DNA of 64,000 nucleotides from Psilocybe azurescens (taxonomy: Eukaryota > Basidiomycota > Agaricomycetes > Agaricales > Agrocybaceae). Positions 23,250 to 34,187 of the stretch are shown in pieces (within the stretch, counting starts at the first letter, position 1; the number at the start of each line of letters is the position of its first letter). The stretch lies in contig JAJIRX010000838.1 in NCBI GenBank assembly GCA_023853785.1, forward strand, positions 1-64,000. The letters run 5' to 3'. The notes beneath the pieces are model-generated. The model was not told where the DNA came from. It was given only the letters and a program-made list of their open reading frames with translations, and searched no databases. A program made the position numbers and the translations under genes.

Positions 23250-25896
23250 TTATCTCCAAGATGTTGTCAGCGTCTGTGCCCCGAGCGTTCCGACAGTTGC
23301 CTGGCGGTTTGGGTCCGACTCCCAAGTAACCTAAAGTAAAAGAGATATAAATATACCGATTCGTCATGGAATTGAATTAACATACGCTTCCATCTGTGTT
23401 TTTCCTGATGAATTTATACTCAAAGGTTGTGCCCGCCGGGAGTGACACCGTTGCAGTCCACACAGGATACGAAGCCGATGAAAGGGCAATCTGTACAAAC
23501 ATTAGATATCGTCTATGCAAAGAATTGGTTATTGGTCAGTTACAGCTGAAGCAGGCGCCCATGTTCCAAGTTGAGAGATGCTTCCAACGACGAAAATATT
23601 CTTTGGGGTTGTTAGATTAGCAATGAGCAAAAATAGAATTTATCCCACCTGTCCGAATGTCGTGGTCGCAGTCTCCTGGAATGTTACGGCGACAGAAGAT
23701 GGGTTACCTTTAGCAGGAGCTGAGCCCGAACCTGTACCCAGAGCTCCGGTATGAATGGCAATAGCACTGCGTGCGGGTACATTCGCCGTAAATGTACCAC
23801 CCGAGACAGTTATCCTGTAGGTTTTTGCTTTGTTATTAAAAATTGTGAGGAACCCGCCAAAGTGAACATACCCTGTACCGGTGCAAGCACCGGAGGAAGA
23901 TATCCCACTTATTACATCGCAATACGAGCCTGCAGGTAAAGAAGTTGTGAATGTAGTGCTCCATGCGGAATCGGCATTATTGATCGCCACGAATCCAAGA
24001 GCGCCTGTAATTTTATTGTCAATGAGCAAAAGGAAGGCTTAACATGGGGTGGAGAATACAGACCCCGGCCAAATGCTATTTGCTGAGACTGTGGTGATAC
24101 CCAATTGGTGAGAGCAGATGTACCGACATTATTGCGGAACCCGACCATGCCGCTTATGGCAACGAAACGATGTTGGCAAAGCCATCCTCCTGAGCCTCCT
24201 GTCGCTGTACATGCACCCGTACCTACAGTAGCTGCATGAGAGTTTATTTAGGAATGGTTATGCATTGGTACCTCCGTTAGGAGCTCCATCGTCAGTCGTT
24301 GAAAATGAATAGCTTGAGAGGATTGTAGGGGTTCCGTAAGGATGTGCTAGAGAGAAAATAGTCGCGGTGATATACGTATTAGAGGCGGAGTTGATGTTTA
24401 ACGAGTTTCCATTCTATTCCAAATCAGCTAACAGGCCTGGTACCAGCGAGTGTGATAACAAAATAACTTACTCTCTCTGTGTCATGGTTTGCCACAAATA
24501 CATTTGCCTGTGATCCGGACACCCATCCTATGTTATTTGAATATATATGTTCGTCATAGATAAACCCGATACATACCTTCGTTATCTATATTTTGAAGGC
24601 TTGAGATACCCCCACCGGAAAAGGCGTCTTTGAGGGCAGAGGTATATCTAAATCTAAAAACAGAACAGCACATAAATCCAAAGGCTCCGACATTGTGCAA
24701 ATATTTAACGAACTCTTGGACATCACCTGGATATTTAAAAGATTAGATAAGTTCATGGGTTCTAAAGACATGAGCGGTGGGCTCTAACCAATTCCAGTGT
24801 ATTCCGAGGGCTGGATTGGCTCTCCAGAGCCCCATATGACCTCTTGAGTAATATAGGGGGTCGTAGACAGTCTGGAGATGATGTTCGCAAGGTCAGTCGC
24901 AGCGATATCTGTGGGAAATGTGAGGGTGTTATATATGTAGAAGACATCAATGCATACGTTTGGCTGCGTCGAGTCTGAGACCGTCAACGCCAAGTGACAA
25001 CAAATCATTTCCATATGCCGCCAGACGTGAACGAACGTATTCCGTATCTGTTGCAAGACTACAAAAGATAAATTAGTCAACAGGGTATGACGCAATGGCC
25101 TATTGTTATACGCACTCGGCTAAATTGTCCAATTCGCACGTCTGAACTTCAAGACGGTTGGAATAGTTGACAATATCATCGCCAGGCTCAAGGCCGCAGT
25201 GGTGGAAATCCTATAATCAGTGAGGGAAGATTCAATCGCTTGTAGAGGAAAATATTAACCTGGTTTTGATATATTCCGGGATAAACATAATGGGTGAAGG
25301 AACTTCCCGCAGTGCCAGTACCGGAGTCGACCCCAGCCATATGATTGAAAATAGTGTCTAGAATTAGCTCAGACTCGCGGAGAAATATCTGAGAAACGAA
25401 ATATTATGTAGTTACCTGCAATGACCTTCACACCCGCTGTATGACATGCAGTAACCATACTATCATAAATATGAGCTTTCACATATAATAAGTATGTGTC
25501 AATCGAAATCGCTGACTTTTGGAATTGAGCGCGGTTGCCGCGTTTAGAGGTTAAGATATAAGAGACGGGCTGGTAGTCAGTCCACCATTGAGATCCAGTG
25601 ATATGCTCTTGAGGTGGGCTGACTAGAGTTGGTGGTCTACAGCATTAGTCACCTGCGCAAATTTAAAGCAACGTACTCTTACCTTGAACAAATCCATAGC
25701 CAGCTGGGCCTATGAAGTCGGTGCATTCTGTTGCGACGCTATTCCAGGTCCATTCAAACATTTGGATGATGACGGACTTGGAACCAGAGGGGGCACGAGC
25801 ATGGAGACTGTCGTGACCAGTGGAATTGTACAAGACTGGGCTTGCAAGAGCGTAGGGAAGTACTCCGAAGAAGGATGTTAGCTTAAGGAGACGCAT
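23250..25896 (-). CDS. Secreted alpha-amylase (GH13) with C-terminal CBM20 starch-binding domain
   Basis: An endo-acting alpha-1,4-glucan hydrolase, exported. The start at 25896 gives [18 protein letters not shown], a signal peptide, then [20 protein letters not shown]. Catalytic blocks in order are [28 protein letters not shown] (nucleophile Asp), YITQEVIWG (acid/base Glu) and [11 protein letters not shown] (transition-state Asp). The C-terminal beta domain ends around [13 protein letters not shown] Ser/Ala/Pro linker leads to a CBM20: [53 protein letters not shown] and [14 protein letters not shown]. The stop is at 23250. More than ten short introns interrupt it, and the frames join across those I checked. 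It was probably induced together with other extracellular glycan enzymes. Confidence 0.95.
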
Positions 25897-27001
25897 CGAT
25901 AGGAAAAATAGGGAGGCACAGAAGGAGAGCTTGCTTGAACCTGGATTGGGGTAGCACTATTTAAATGCTGCTTTGGTCCTACTACTCAGTAGGCTCTGTT
26001 AGATATGACGGAGAAACAGAAACCGTAAGTAGTCCGACGTCGGTGATGATGAGTTGAATATCATGCGACTCCGAACTGTCGCTACCTTCGTATTTTTGGT
26101 AACGAGCGAGAAGGAACTCATGGGGAAGTTATGGTTGACGTTCTCTAATAAAAACTTGATCATTTGACAGGTCAAATTGTGTAAGGAGTGGAACTAATTT
26201 CGGGGTCATCGGACCCGAATTCTGATAAATGCGGACAGAAATTAGTGAAATCCGTGGGCGAAGACATACATCAGAAATATGAGAGAATGCGCAGTATCAT
26301 GTTTGTCGAAGGGTTACTACTAGTCCAAGGAGGTCGAGGTTAAACCGGTGACAAAAGAGTTTATTGGCAACGTGAGCGACACGTGGTAATTTAGCGCATG
26401 CTCTCCTAAATCTGCGGTGATATGATCGGAACATGGATATAGCGCCGTGCTGTATTGAGGCGAATGCACAGATTTATGGATGCATTCTTCTGTTTTAGCA
26501 CTGAATGACCGAACGCTTCAATATTTAGCTGCCGGCCCACTATCCCCAACTACTCCTATTGGATCTCTGGAAGCATTCGCAGCTTTTAGCCATCGTTTAA
26601 CAGGTCTTCTGGCTGTGAAACTTTCTACCCTATCTACGCATGCGTTCAATGTTTCATTGAGATGAACGAGGGTGTCAGCATATGTCAATTGGCCATCCGG
26701 AGATCTAAATAATTGAGTTTTGTGGAGGTGGGGTAATTTCATGCATGATCTATCCTAAGTCTGGTTATTGATTCCTCATAGAAAATCTTGAAGATGTGAG
26801 AGCTTCAAGTAGTTGTAACCAGCAGTCGGCAACACACTGACATAGCAGCAGCACTACCCATCCTGCTTACAACCGGGCGAGCTGCCATGTCGTCATACCT
26901 CAGACATGCCATTTGTAATTTAAAAAGTTTCAGACCTGCAATGTAAGGAAATCTTCTTCCGACCTTGCTTTGAACTTCTTTCTTCTGACTTGCTCACAAA
27001 T
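25897..27001. other. Intergenic region with a small unassigned frame
   Basis: It contains the amylase promoter and, on the minus strand at 26518-26742, a 74-codon frame (start MKLPHLHKTQLFRSPDGQLT, end GDSGPAAKY) that looks protein-like but has no family I recognise. It may be one exon or a gene remnant. The rest shows nothing. Confidence 0.4.
25958..25966 (-). promoter_or_regulatory. TATA-like element of the alpha-amylase gene
   Basis: CATTTAAATA on the minus strand lies about 63 bp upstream of the start codon. It is a reasonable TATA variant; function is inferred from position only. Confidence 0.4.
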
Positions 27002-27731
27002 ATGACCGATAATCAAGCTACGGAATACCATCAGACTACTCAAGGCTGGACGGGTGATTCCTGATGTCATTCCAACTTCCAGCAATTTCTCGCCAGATGT
27101 ATTTTTCTCTATTATATGGCCTTCGAACGGAACAGAGGTCACAGAGCCAGGTTCAACGGTTCCAAAAGGGCTTACCAACGACGAACCGCAAATTAAATTG
27201 CTTCCAACATTTGTTTCCAATGATGAGGCGCTCTACACTATCGTCATGACAGACCCCGACGCTCCCTCTCGAGTTGACCCTAAATTCGGAGAATGGAGGC
27301 ACTGGATAGTAAGTATTCACTTCTCGTCGGTGAAAAAAAACAGCGTATTAATGATCCCTGTGGAGCTTTCTGGCCTTACTTCGCCGAGAGCAGAGTTGGC
27401 CAGCAGTTCACAGGGTCAGATTCTGAAGAAATCCAAATCAACTATTACTCCTTATTATCCTCCTGAACCACCTGCAGGTTCTGGTCCTCATCGATACGGT
27501 GAGCTTTGAAGCCACACGGCTGGCTGGCAGATGTCTCAGCTCTTTTCTTTTTCAGTCTTTCTCCTTTTCCGGGAACCTGCCGGAGGAATTACAATTCCAG
27601 ACGACGCAGTTGAACGGAAAGCAGAATCTGGTAATAGGTCGAAATGGAACGCCATGGCATTTGCGCATCAATACGACCTCAAATTAGTTGGCGCAAATTT
27701 CTTTCTAACGGAAGTCAAAACACACGGATGA
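27002..27731 (+). CDS. Phosphatidylethanolamine-binding protein (PEBP/TFS1-like)
   Basis: This is a small cytosolic protein of the family that includes yeast Tfs1 (carboxypeptidase Y inhibitor) and animal RKIP. The ligand-pocket signatures are [23 protein letters not shown] in exon 1 and [15 protein letters not shown] across the exon 2-3 junction, with [10 protein letters not shown] between. The third exon ends [10 protein letters not shown], stop 27729-27731. The introns are at about 27310-27365 and 27503-27553. The N terminus is problematic: ATG 27002 opens a frame that stops at about 27062, while the conserved frame ([18 protein letters not shown]) is offset and has a TGA just upstream. 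Either a short upstream exon was missed or the start is frameshifted. Confidence 0.85.
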
Positions 27732-28589
27732 TAATTTATTCCATCCATGAGTCTGAATATCGAATGTTAATAGTAAATATATCGTAGTTACATCATCTTC
27801 CAAGCATGTCAAGACTGTGAGGACACTGCTGAAAAGGAAATGAATATAGAAAACAACTTCAATATGTAGTGATAAGCTGTAATAAGTATGAGTAGGTTCG
27901 GAGCAAGCCCACATGCTCCGGCCGCTTGCGAAGAATCCTTCGGAGATTCCAAAAGAAGACTATTTGTCCAACAAACAGAAGGCAGCTTGGACCGAACCTA
28001 TACTGTGCGCTCCCTAGTGTCTGTTGTGACTTTGTGTACTTGCGATTGAGTATACCGGATTCGAAGGACGAATAAAAGCTCGCGTGGTAATGGAAGGGAA
28101 TTGCGAAAAAGGTGTCCTAATAGTGAATTTTGAACCTAATCACGAGGTATTGATCATAGTATTCTCAATATGCCCCTGCAAGCAAAAATGAACCTTAGCG
28201 TCGAAATCGCAGCCTTCAGATCACATGATCTCTTCGCCTCTCTTAGGTTAAGAGTCTGACGCTCTATCCGATTGAGCTAGGCGGGCATTGTGGATGGCTA
28301 TATATTGAATACCCCAAGCCTGCCACGATCTTGACATGACGCATGCAAAACGTTTAAAAACATTTCGCAAACGCTTCGAAGTCCTAACACATCGTCTATG
28401 TCTTGTCCGTGTTGCGATTGTACTATCTAGGATGCATGCAAAGACCATACAAGTATCAAATAGTATACATAATATGCTCCATAGCGGGGTCTACTACCCT
28501 GATAAAGAAAGATAATTCATCAACTGGTCATCAACTACTTACTGTGAGATGAGTAAATACCAACTCTCTAGTCAAATGTAGCGGGTAGT
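27732..28589. other. Intergenic region with a broken tRNA
   Basis: AT-rich flank downstream of the PEBP gene. The only structured feature I see is the tRNA-Lys-like 5' half at about 28200-28286. Confidence 0.45.
28200..28286 (-). pseudogene. Truncated tRNA-Lys(CUU)-like sequence
   Basis: Read on the minus strand from 28286, the acceptor 5' strand GCCCGCC, the D arm GCTC...GAGC and the anticodon arm with loop CTCTTAA (anticodon CUU) are standard for a fungal tRNA-Lys. An insert of about 26 nt followed by TCTGA could be an intron and the closing anticodon strand. The T arm, however, only pairs over GCG/CGC, and no GGCGGGC acceptor partner follows. The 3' half is therefore lost or scrambled, and a functional tRNA is unlikely. 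Confidence 0.55.
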
Positions 28590-29626
28590 TCAGCTAACTA
28601 CACAGCCACACGACACCTTGTCAAGGCGATTACCTTTGATTATATCCAGAGCGCGGCTTATGTCAGGTCGAAAATTCCCCCTCTTCGATTGTTGAGAGGT
28701 TTTCGCTTTGGGGCCCTCACCGGACATAGGTAATTGAATCGGTTCCGTTAGGAGCTCAGGATACGAGTCTTCTAGCTGACTGACCTACAGATATGTCAAT
28801 AGATCAGCGGTATGATTAATGAACAAATCAGACGTACCATGTTCGTGTAATCGACGAATTGTGTGCGTAACAACCTCCATCGATCAATGACAGCTCTCTG
28901 TCTCAAAGACGAGTCGTCGAACGAGACAGTTGGTCTTCCCTTTCTCTGAACATTCGTTTCAACTCTCACCCAATCCCACCATTGAACAAGGGCTGATATT
29001 TGAGTTCCAAAAATTTCCAGCGTTTCTATGCCTTGTCGAAGTTCTTCAACAGTTCGCCGCGTCCCATCTTCCCTCCGACGTGAATTTAAGGACTTTGGTC
29101 CAACTCTACCATTTGCCATACTGTTGAATTTCTCGGTAAGCTATTAATGAGATGAAATTCGGTTTAGCCTCCCTGTGAAAAAAATCTCTTTGGCTTCTCA
29201 CAGAGTATATTCTGGTTCTGACTGCTCTGAAAACCTCATATGCTTCATGTCCTTGACTATAAGCTTGGTTCGCTAGCTCCAGTGTTCCATTCAAATATTC
29301 AGTTCGTTCCTCAATAGTAGTCGACTGAATAAGATTCGCCAAGGTGAGAATGTCTTCCGCCGCAGTGAATCCGCATTGAGCAGCGCTTGTTCCTAGTCGA
29401 ACAGCTCGCACAAACTCCGAGACTTGAGCAGCGATGTCTCTCGCAATTCCAGAGTCACTGATTGTTAAAGTGCTGCGGTCAACTGAGTTGAGATCGATTA
29501 AAAAGAGCCATACCTGTTTTGGAGCTCTATCAGCGGAGCCAGCAAGGCCAACGTTTTGCGGGTAGCCTGCGAAAATGCTTCAAAATCGAAGGCGCCCGGC
29601 GTACCCAAAATGACATAAATAGACAT
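28590..29626 (-). CDS. Gene A: all-helical cluster protein with C-terminal CaaX box CVVS
   Basis: The function is unknown; it is a member of the A-F family. Exon 1 encodes MSIYVILGTPGAFDFEAFSQ...LIELQN. Next comes the family motif AAQCGFTAAEDI, with FRAVRTRIY ending that exon. The third block has ALVQWWDWVRVET and DRWRLLRTQFVDYTNMV, matching the WW and W..L...Y..YT motifs of genes B-D. The last exon runs VSQLEDSYPELLTEP to LDKVSCGCVVS, stop 28590-28592. CVVS is a good CaaX prenylation signal with a neighbouring Cys that could be palmitoylated. There is no signal peptide and no obvious transmembrane segment. It is divergent from gene B. Confidence 0.8.
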
Positions 29627-30565
29627 ATTGGGAGGGTGGGTTATTGGTCTTGACGAATAAGGTATTCTTGATGGTTTGTAGGTGAAGGGAAAGGCCAGAG
29701 ATGCAGGATTTTCACTAGTTGAGGCGCTAAAGAGTCATCGTGTGCGTGTGCGTAGCCTGCAACTATCTATTTAATGAAATGTGTACATGAGGCATGACTG
29801 CCGTATTCAATGGGCTGTCGGATATGAGGTTATCGTTGATTCATAAAGTGCTGACAGAGTTAGGATGGCATGTAGTCCAAGACTATGTTGAAATGTGTTG
29901 GGGCTTGAGAGGGAAACTCATGCCAATGATCTGAACGATCACTGAGCGGAAATTGCCGACGCCGCTACTTACATGAACAGAGAACGCCGAAATGACAGCG
30001 AAGTTCATTTCACACTTTATTCACCATCATCTTGTTTCAAGCCGTACATACAATTCACGGGGATGGGTCATATTTTTTTAGACTTTAACGCTCACCATTG
30101 CGTCAAATGGTATATGCGCAATGAGAGATTCGTAAAATCTTGAAGTCTGGCTGTATTTATCATGGGGTTCATGGAAGCGCGTCATCGTGCCGCTGAAATG
30201 ATATACACGCGTGTTGGGAACCGATACCCGGACTTGTTGGGGCCTCGCGGTGGTCAGACGATTGACCCCTTGACATGAGATATGTGACACACATTGTAAT
30301 GTGCCATTCTCCGTCGTCATTAAGTGGTTAATTCCCACTGCACTTTACCGCCTCGTTATCCTCGTACATGCTGTTCAAGCATGGTCTACGCTAACTTACA
30401 CTGAGTCCTCTGCGGATATGCCAAAGCCCCATACCTCTCCTACCGTTGTTAATTGCACGATGTCATTAAGCACTTGGTGACTCCTCGCGCTATACCCCGC
30501 ATCGTTGTGAATATTGCCGTAAACCGTCTACGACTTCCAATAGCTTTGCACTTTCCCAAACATAC
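29627..30565. other. Divergent intergenic region between genes A and B
   Basis: About 0.94 kb. The part from about 30310 is duplicated near 57.70-57.93 kb in front of gene F. No gene is supported. Confidence 0.5.
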
Positions 30566-31843
30566 ATGGAAACCACAGAAGTGATTCTGGATGCTCCTGC
30601 TAGCATACATCTTCGCGAACTGGCAGACTTGACCTCGCACGTCTACAAGCTTCTGCGACCCTGGTGTTTCTCGGAACAGTCGTGAGCATTTATATCTCTA
30701 GTCTCCATGATTTTCTCATATATCTTCTAGCGGCCTCGCAATATTCAAGCCAATAAGGGTCCAAGCTCTCTCCTACGTACAAGCCATTGACTTCAGTATC
30801 ACGGCTGCTCAAAACGGGTTCAACTTCTGCGAAGACGTGATAGCTTTTGCAGACCTCCTCGATTCGAGTGATGAGATACAGCGTCAAGATTATCTCCGAG
30901 AACTAGTCGGTTTGGCACAACAGGCAGCAGAAAACGCAGAAAAGGCCAAGGCTAAGTTTAGGAATGTGCGAATGATAGTTGGGAAGGTCTGGTTAACACT
31001 TATTTGCGTTGGTACCCTCATTTGACGTTCTTCTGTATAGCTTGTTCGGGACGCTCAGAAACAACAATCCATGAACGCATCTAAATCCAGTATGTAATCG
31101 GTTTCACGCTTGCTGTGCACTGCTAACTATCACGATTGTAGGTGAGAAACAGTTGAAAGAATTCGAAGACGGTGTAACCATGTTCGAAAGCTTCTCTGGC
31201 TGCATCTCGACACATATTTCATGGTGGACTACAGTGTATATGGGCCACAAATCCCAGGTCATGCGGCTTGATCCCGTCGTAGTCCAGTATAATACAATTC
31301 GAAATCAGGGCGTTGTAAACAAGTGGAAGCAATTACGCCAGGAGTATGTTGACTATACTTACCAGGTTTCGTTTCACTATCGTTTTCTATCTATCCATAA
31401 CTTCTGCTGACACCAGAACCCAATAGATACAGCTGATTCAAGACGCCAATCCAGACTTCGAGATGCAATTGAAGAAATCACACGTGGAGGACCCCACAGC
31501 CACCCAGTCATCGCGAACAAATTCCGATAATTCAAAGCATGAGTCAAGGAGGCCTCCGTACACTGATCCAACCGAGCTGAAGACAGCACGCTTGCAAGAT
31601 ATCCCACCCACTCGGACCTCCCAAACAGTTTCTAATAATCTAGATCATGAGTCCAGGAGATTTCCGTACATTGATCCAAGCGCAATGCTTTTGCGCCGAT
31701 CGCCTTGCCAACAGGAGCCTGGCGAACAGATCAAGCACTATGGGCAAGCGAGATCACATCCTACAAGCCTTCGGATACAAACGTCGACAATGACCTATAG
31801 ACGCATCGACGCGCCTGAGACTCAGATTGGCCATGTATCATAG
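30566..31843 (+). CDS. Gene B: all-helical cluster protein with basic C terminus
   Basis: Unknown function. ATG 30566 opens METTEVILDAPASIHLREL. Exon 2 has VQAIDFSITAAQNGFNFCED, exon 3 LVRDAQKQQSMNASKS, exon 4 HISWWTTVYMGHKS and WKQLRQEYVDYTYQ, and exon 5 IQLIQDANPDFEMQLKKSHV followed by a Ser/Pro/Arg-rich tail with two degenerate repeats (HESRRPPYTDPTEL, HESRRFPYIDPSAM). The frame listed stops at 31843. A neighbouring frame ends HGKKK at 31861, as does the paralogue B' (63485), so the annotated C terminus probably follows a one-base frame change. No CaaX box; a basic tail may serve for membrane contact. Its 5' half and upstream region are duplicated at 57.7-58.7 kb. Confidence 0.75.
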
Positions 31844-31861
31844 GCATGGCAAGAAGAAATA

Positions 31862-32213
31862 GGTGTTGTAGACAGATCAAGATCTTACTAAGCACATGCC
31901 TTTGCCACACGTCTTCGTTACTGTTTCTACCCTCATATGCTGCTATACATAGTTCTCTTTAATAGTACATGCCTTGCCTTGTATCGAGGACCCTGATAGA
32001 TTGCGAAACGATCCATTCATAGTAGGATATTTCGATTGCGACACAGTGCGCAGTCCACGGAAATGGCGCGTTTCTGTATTGCATCAATTATCCAGGAAGC
32101 AGCAGCCGTAAGTCAGTGAAAATATACATGTGGTATCCTCACCGACCTCTATAATAAGATGCTCCGAATTGGAGCCTCCCAGTTTATTCAACACTTTCTC
32201 ACTGCTCTCAACG
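31862..32213. other. Spacer between genes B and C
   Basis: About 350 bp with no gene. It holds the gene C promoter, in which I see no diagnostic motif. Confidence 0.5.
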
Positions 32214-33468
32214 ATGTCGACTGTTTTGCAACACGACTCGTCCACGGCCTCAGCAGTTGCGCCAACCGAGATCAAGCCCGACCTCGATGCCATTGAACAC
32301 TCAACACGTTCATTTCTAGGACTTATCCGTGACTGGAAAGAACGTACGATCAGTGTCGGTAGCGCTTTGTACGTCGACGTTTGTAGATAAAGGGCAATGA
32401 GTATTGATCAAGAGTAACGGCCTTTAGACCCGAACCAGCAAGAGAAACGCAAATCCAAGTTGCAAATTACGTGGTGGCATATAGCGACGCACTGGATTCG
32501 GCCCAATTTGGTTACACGGTCGCGGAGGAAGGCCTCACAGTAACGGATCAAAAGGACTGGGCAAAAATCAATCAAGCGGAGTACGACAAGTATATAGCTG
32601 GAATGGTTACGATCTCGAAGAAAGGTGAAGAACGTTCAAAGAAAGCATTGGCGGGATTTCGGCGTGTTAGAGTGGGGATAAATGAAGTAGGTTACTATGA
32701 TCACCGACTATAAAGCGATTTTCTAACATTGCATGCTTAAAGGCCCTGGGCCGTATCAATCAAGGAAACCATGGTACGTATGAAGCTGCAGGCCAAGCGA
32801 ATGAATACATAGGTAAGCCTTAAATTGCTTTTGGTAATAGCTCGTGATATATACCGGCTCTGTAGTCTTACAGACAAATCTGTCTGTCCTTGGAGACTTT
32901 GAAGGTCTCATGGAGTGGTATATTTGCTGGTGGACCCAGACAAGCATGGAGGAATCGTACCAAGCCAACAGGATACAAGGTCTGGCGAAGAAGACCACCA
33001 AGTTAGGAGTGAATGCAGCTGTTCGGAAATGGACTGGCTTGAAGGAAAGTTACAGGGATTATACACTCAAGGTCTGAAATCTTGTTCGATTGTGTATCAA
33101 ATATTGACGACCCAATTTTGTAGATGCAGCAAGTTCAGGACGATTATCCCGACGTTTTCGAGCCCATTTCCGGAAAGAAGACATTGTCGGGTGATTTTTC
33201 ATCCAGTAGTCCTAGAATAGAATTCCAAGAGAGGCCGCAGATATCAGAACTCCAATCCGACGTTACCATTGCCGTCAAGCCACCGAGCGTGGAAGAAAAA
33301 GTAGAGCCAGGTATTCCAGAAGACCCAAAAGAAACCAATTTGTCCACAGATAGAGCTTCTGGCGACGTCTTCACTCACAAGATCGACCCTGACTATAAGG
33401 CAGGAATTGTGGAAGCTGCCGAGCCGACGGTTGAACGCCAATGGTGGCAATGCTGCTTATGCCAGTAG
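32214..33468 (+). CDS. Gene C: all-helical cluster protein ending WWQCCLCQ
   Basis: Unknown function and the cleanest member of the family. Five exons (32214-32368, 32428-32686, 32743-32812, 32866-33071, 33124-33468) join in frame. The order of motifs is DLDAIEHSTRSFLGLIRDW, SAQFGYTVAEEG, ALAGFRRVRVGINE, DFEGLMEWYICWWTQTSMEE, WTGLKESYRDYTLKM and QDDYPDVFEPISGKKTL, then an acidic, probably disordered tail. The last four residues CLCQ with Cys before them form a CaaX-like, multi-Cys lipidation site. About 340 residues, no signal peptide, no clear transmembrane span. The paralogue E (62036-63167) confirms the first exon-exon junction. Confidence 0.82.
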
Positions 33469-34187
33469 ATAATTCTTGCTCGACTACGCACCTTGTATTT
33501 GCGACACTGTTGTTCGTAGGATATTTCTTTGTAACATGTTCAGTCCTCATATACATGAATAAGTTAAACACTTGCGCCCTTTAAGGTTAGAAAGCTTGTT
33601 CTTGAAATGCAAAGATGCGGCGACAAAAGTGGAAACGCTGCAGGGACAAACAAACTCAGAAACAAACTTCAATATTCAATCTCCGATGCTAGCTGGGTTG
33701 ATTTTCCAAGCTTCTGACTGCTACCGAGTCGTACGCCATCAGGTGTTCGCTCGGATGTTTGAGTACAGGCCGTACAGTGACTAGAAAAACTGAGGAAAAT
33801 GCGCCGATTTCATTTCGGACAAGTACCGCTATTCTACGACTCGGACCACCAGTGCTATTCGGCATGCAGTCGGTAGGGACATGTCTTGTTTCAGGGATAT
33901 GCGTAACGGGATGAATTTTCATTTACAGATAGAAGATCCGGTCTACTTAGAATCTGTCTAGAAGATGCAGAACGAGGTGTGAAACAACTCATCTAGGGTG
34001 CCAGGGCCTCACTCGCATCTTCAAGGTGGTTTCCACGAGGCAACTGGCCGATACCTCACGACCATTAAACTTCATAATAGCGGCCGTATTGTCAACGTCT
34101 TCTCATACCGCGATTCTACACTTACTAGCTTACAGGTCATATCCTAGGAGTATTGCCTTTTCTGCATTTACCCTGGAAAAATCTTCA
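33469..34187. other. Intergenic region between genes C and D
   Basis: About 0.72 kb with no supportable gene or motif. Short frames on both strands look like chance. Confidence 0.5.

Noticed and set aside
26518..26742. 74-codon minus-strand frame as a gene
   Set aside because: Protein-like composition but no neighbouring exon, start context or family support. Left as an unassigned note in the intergenic entry.
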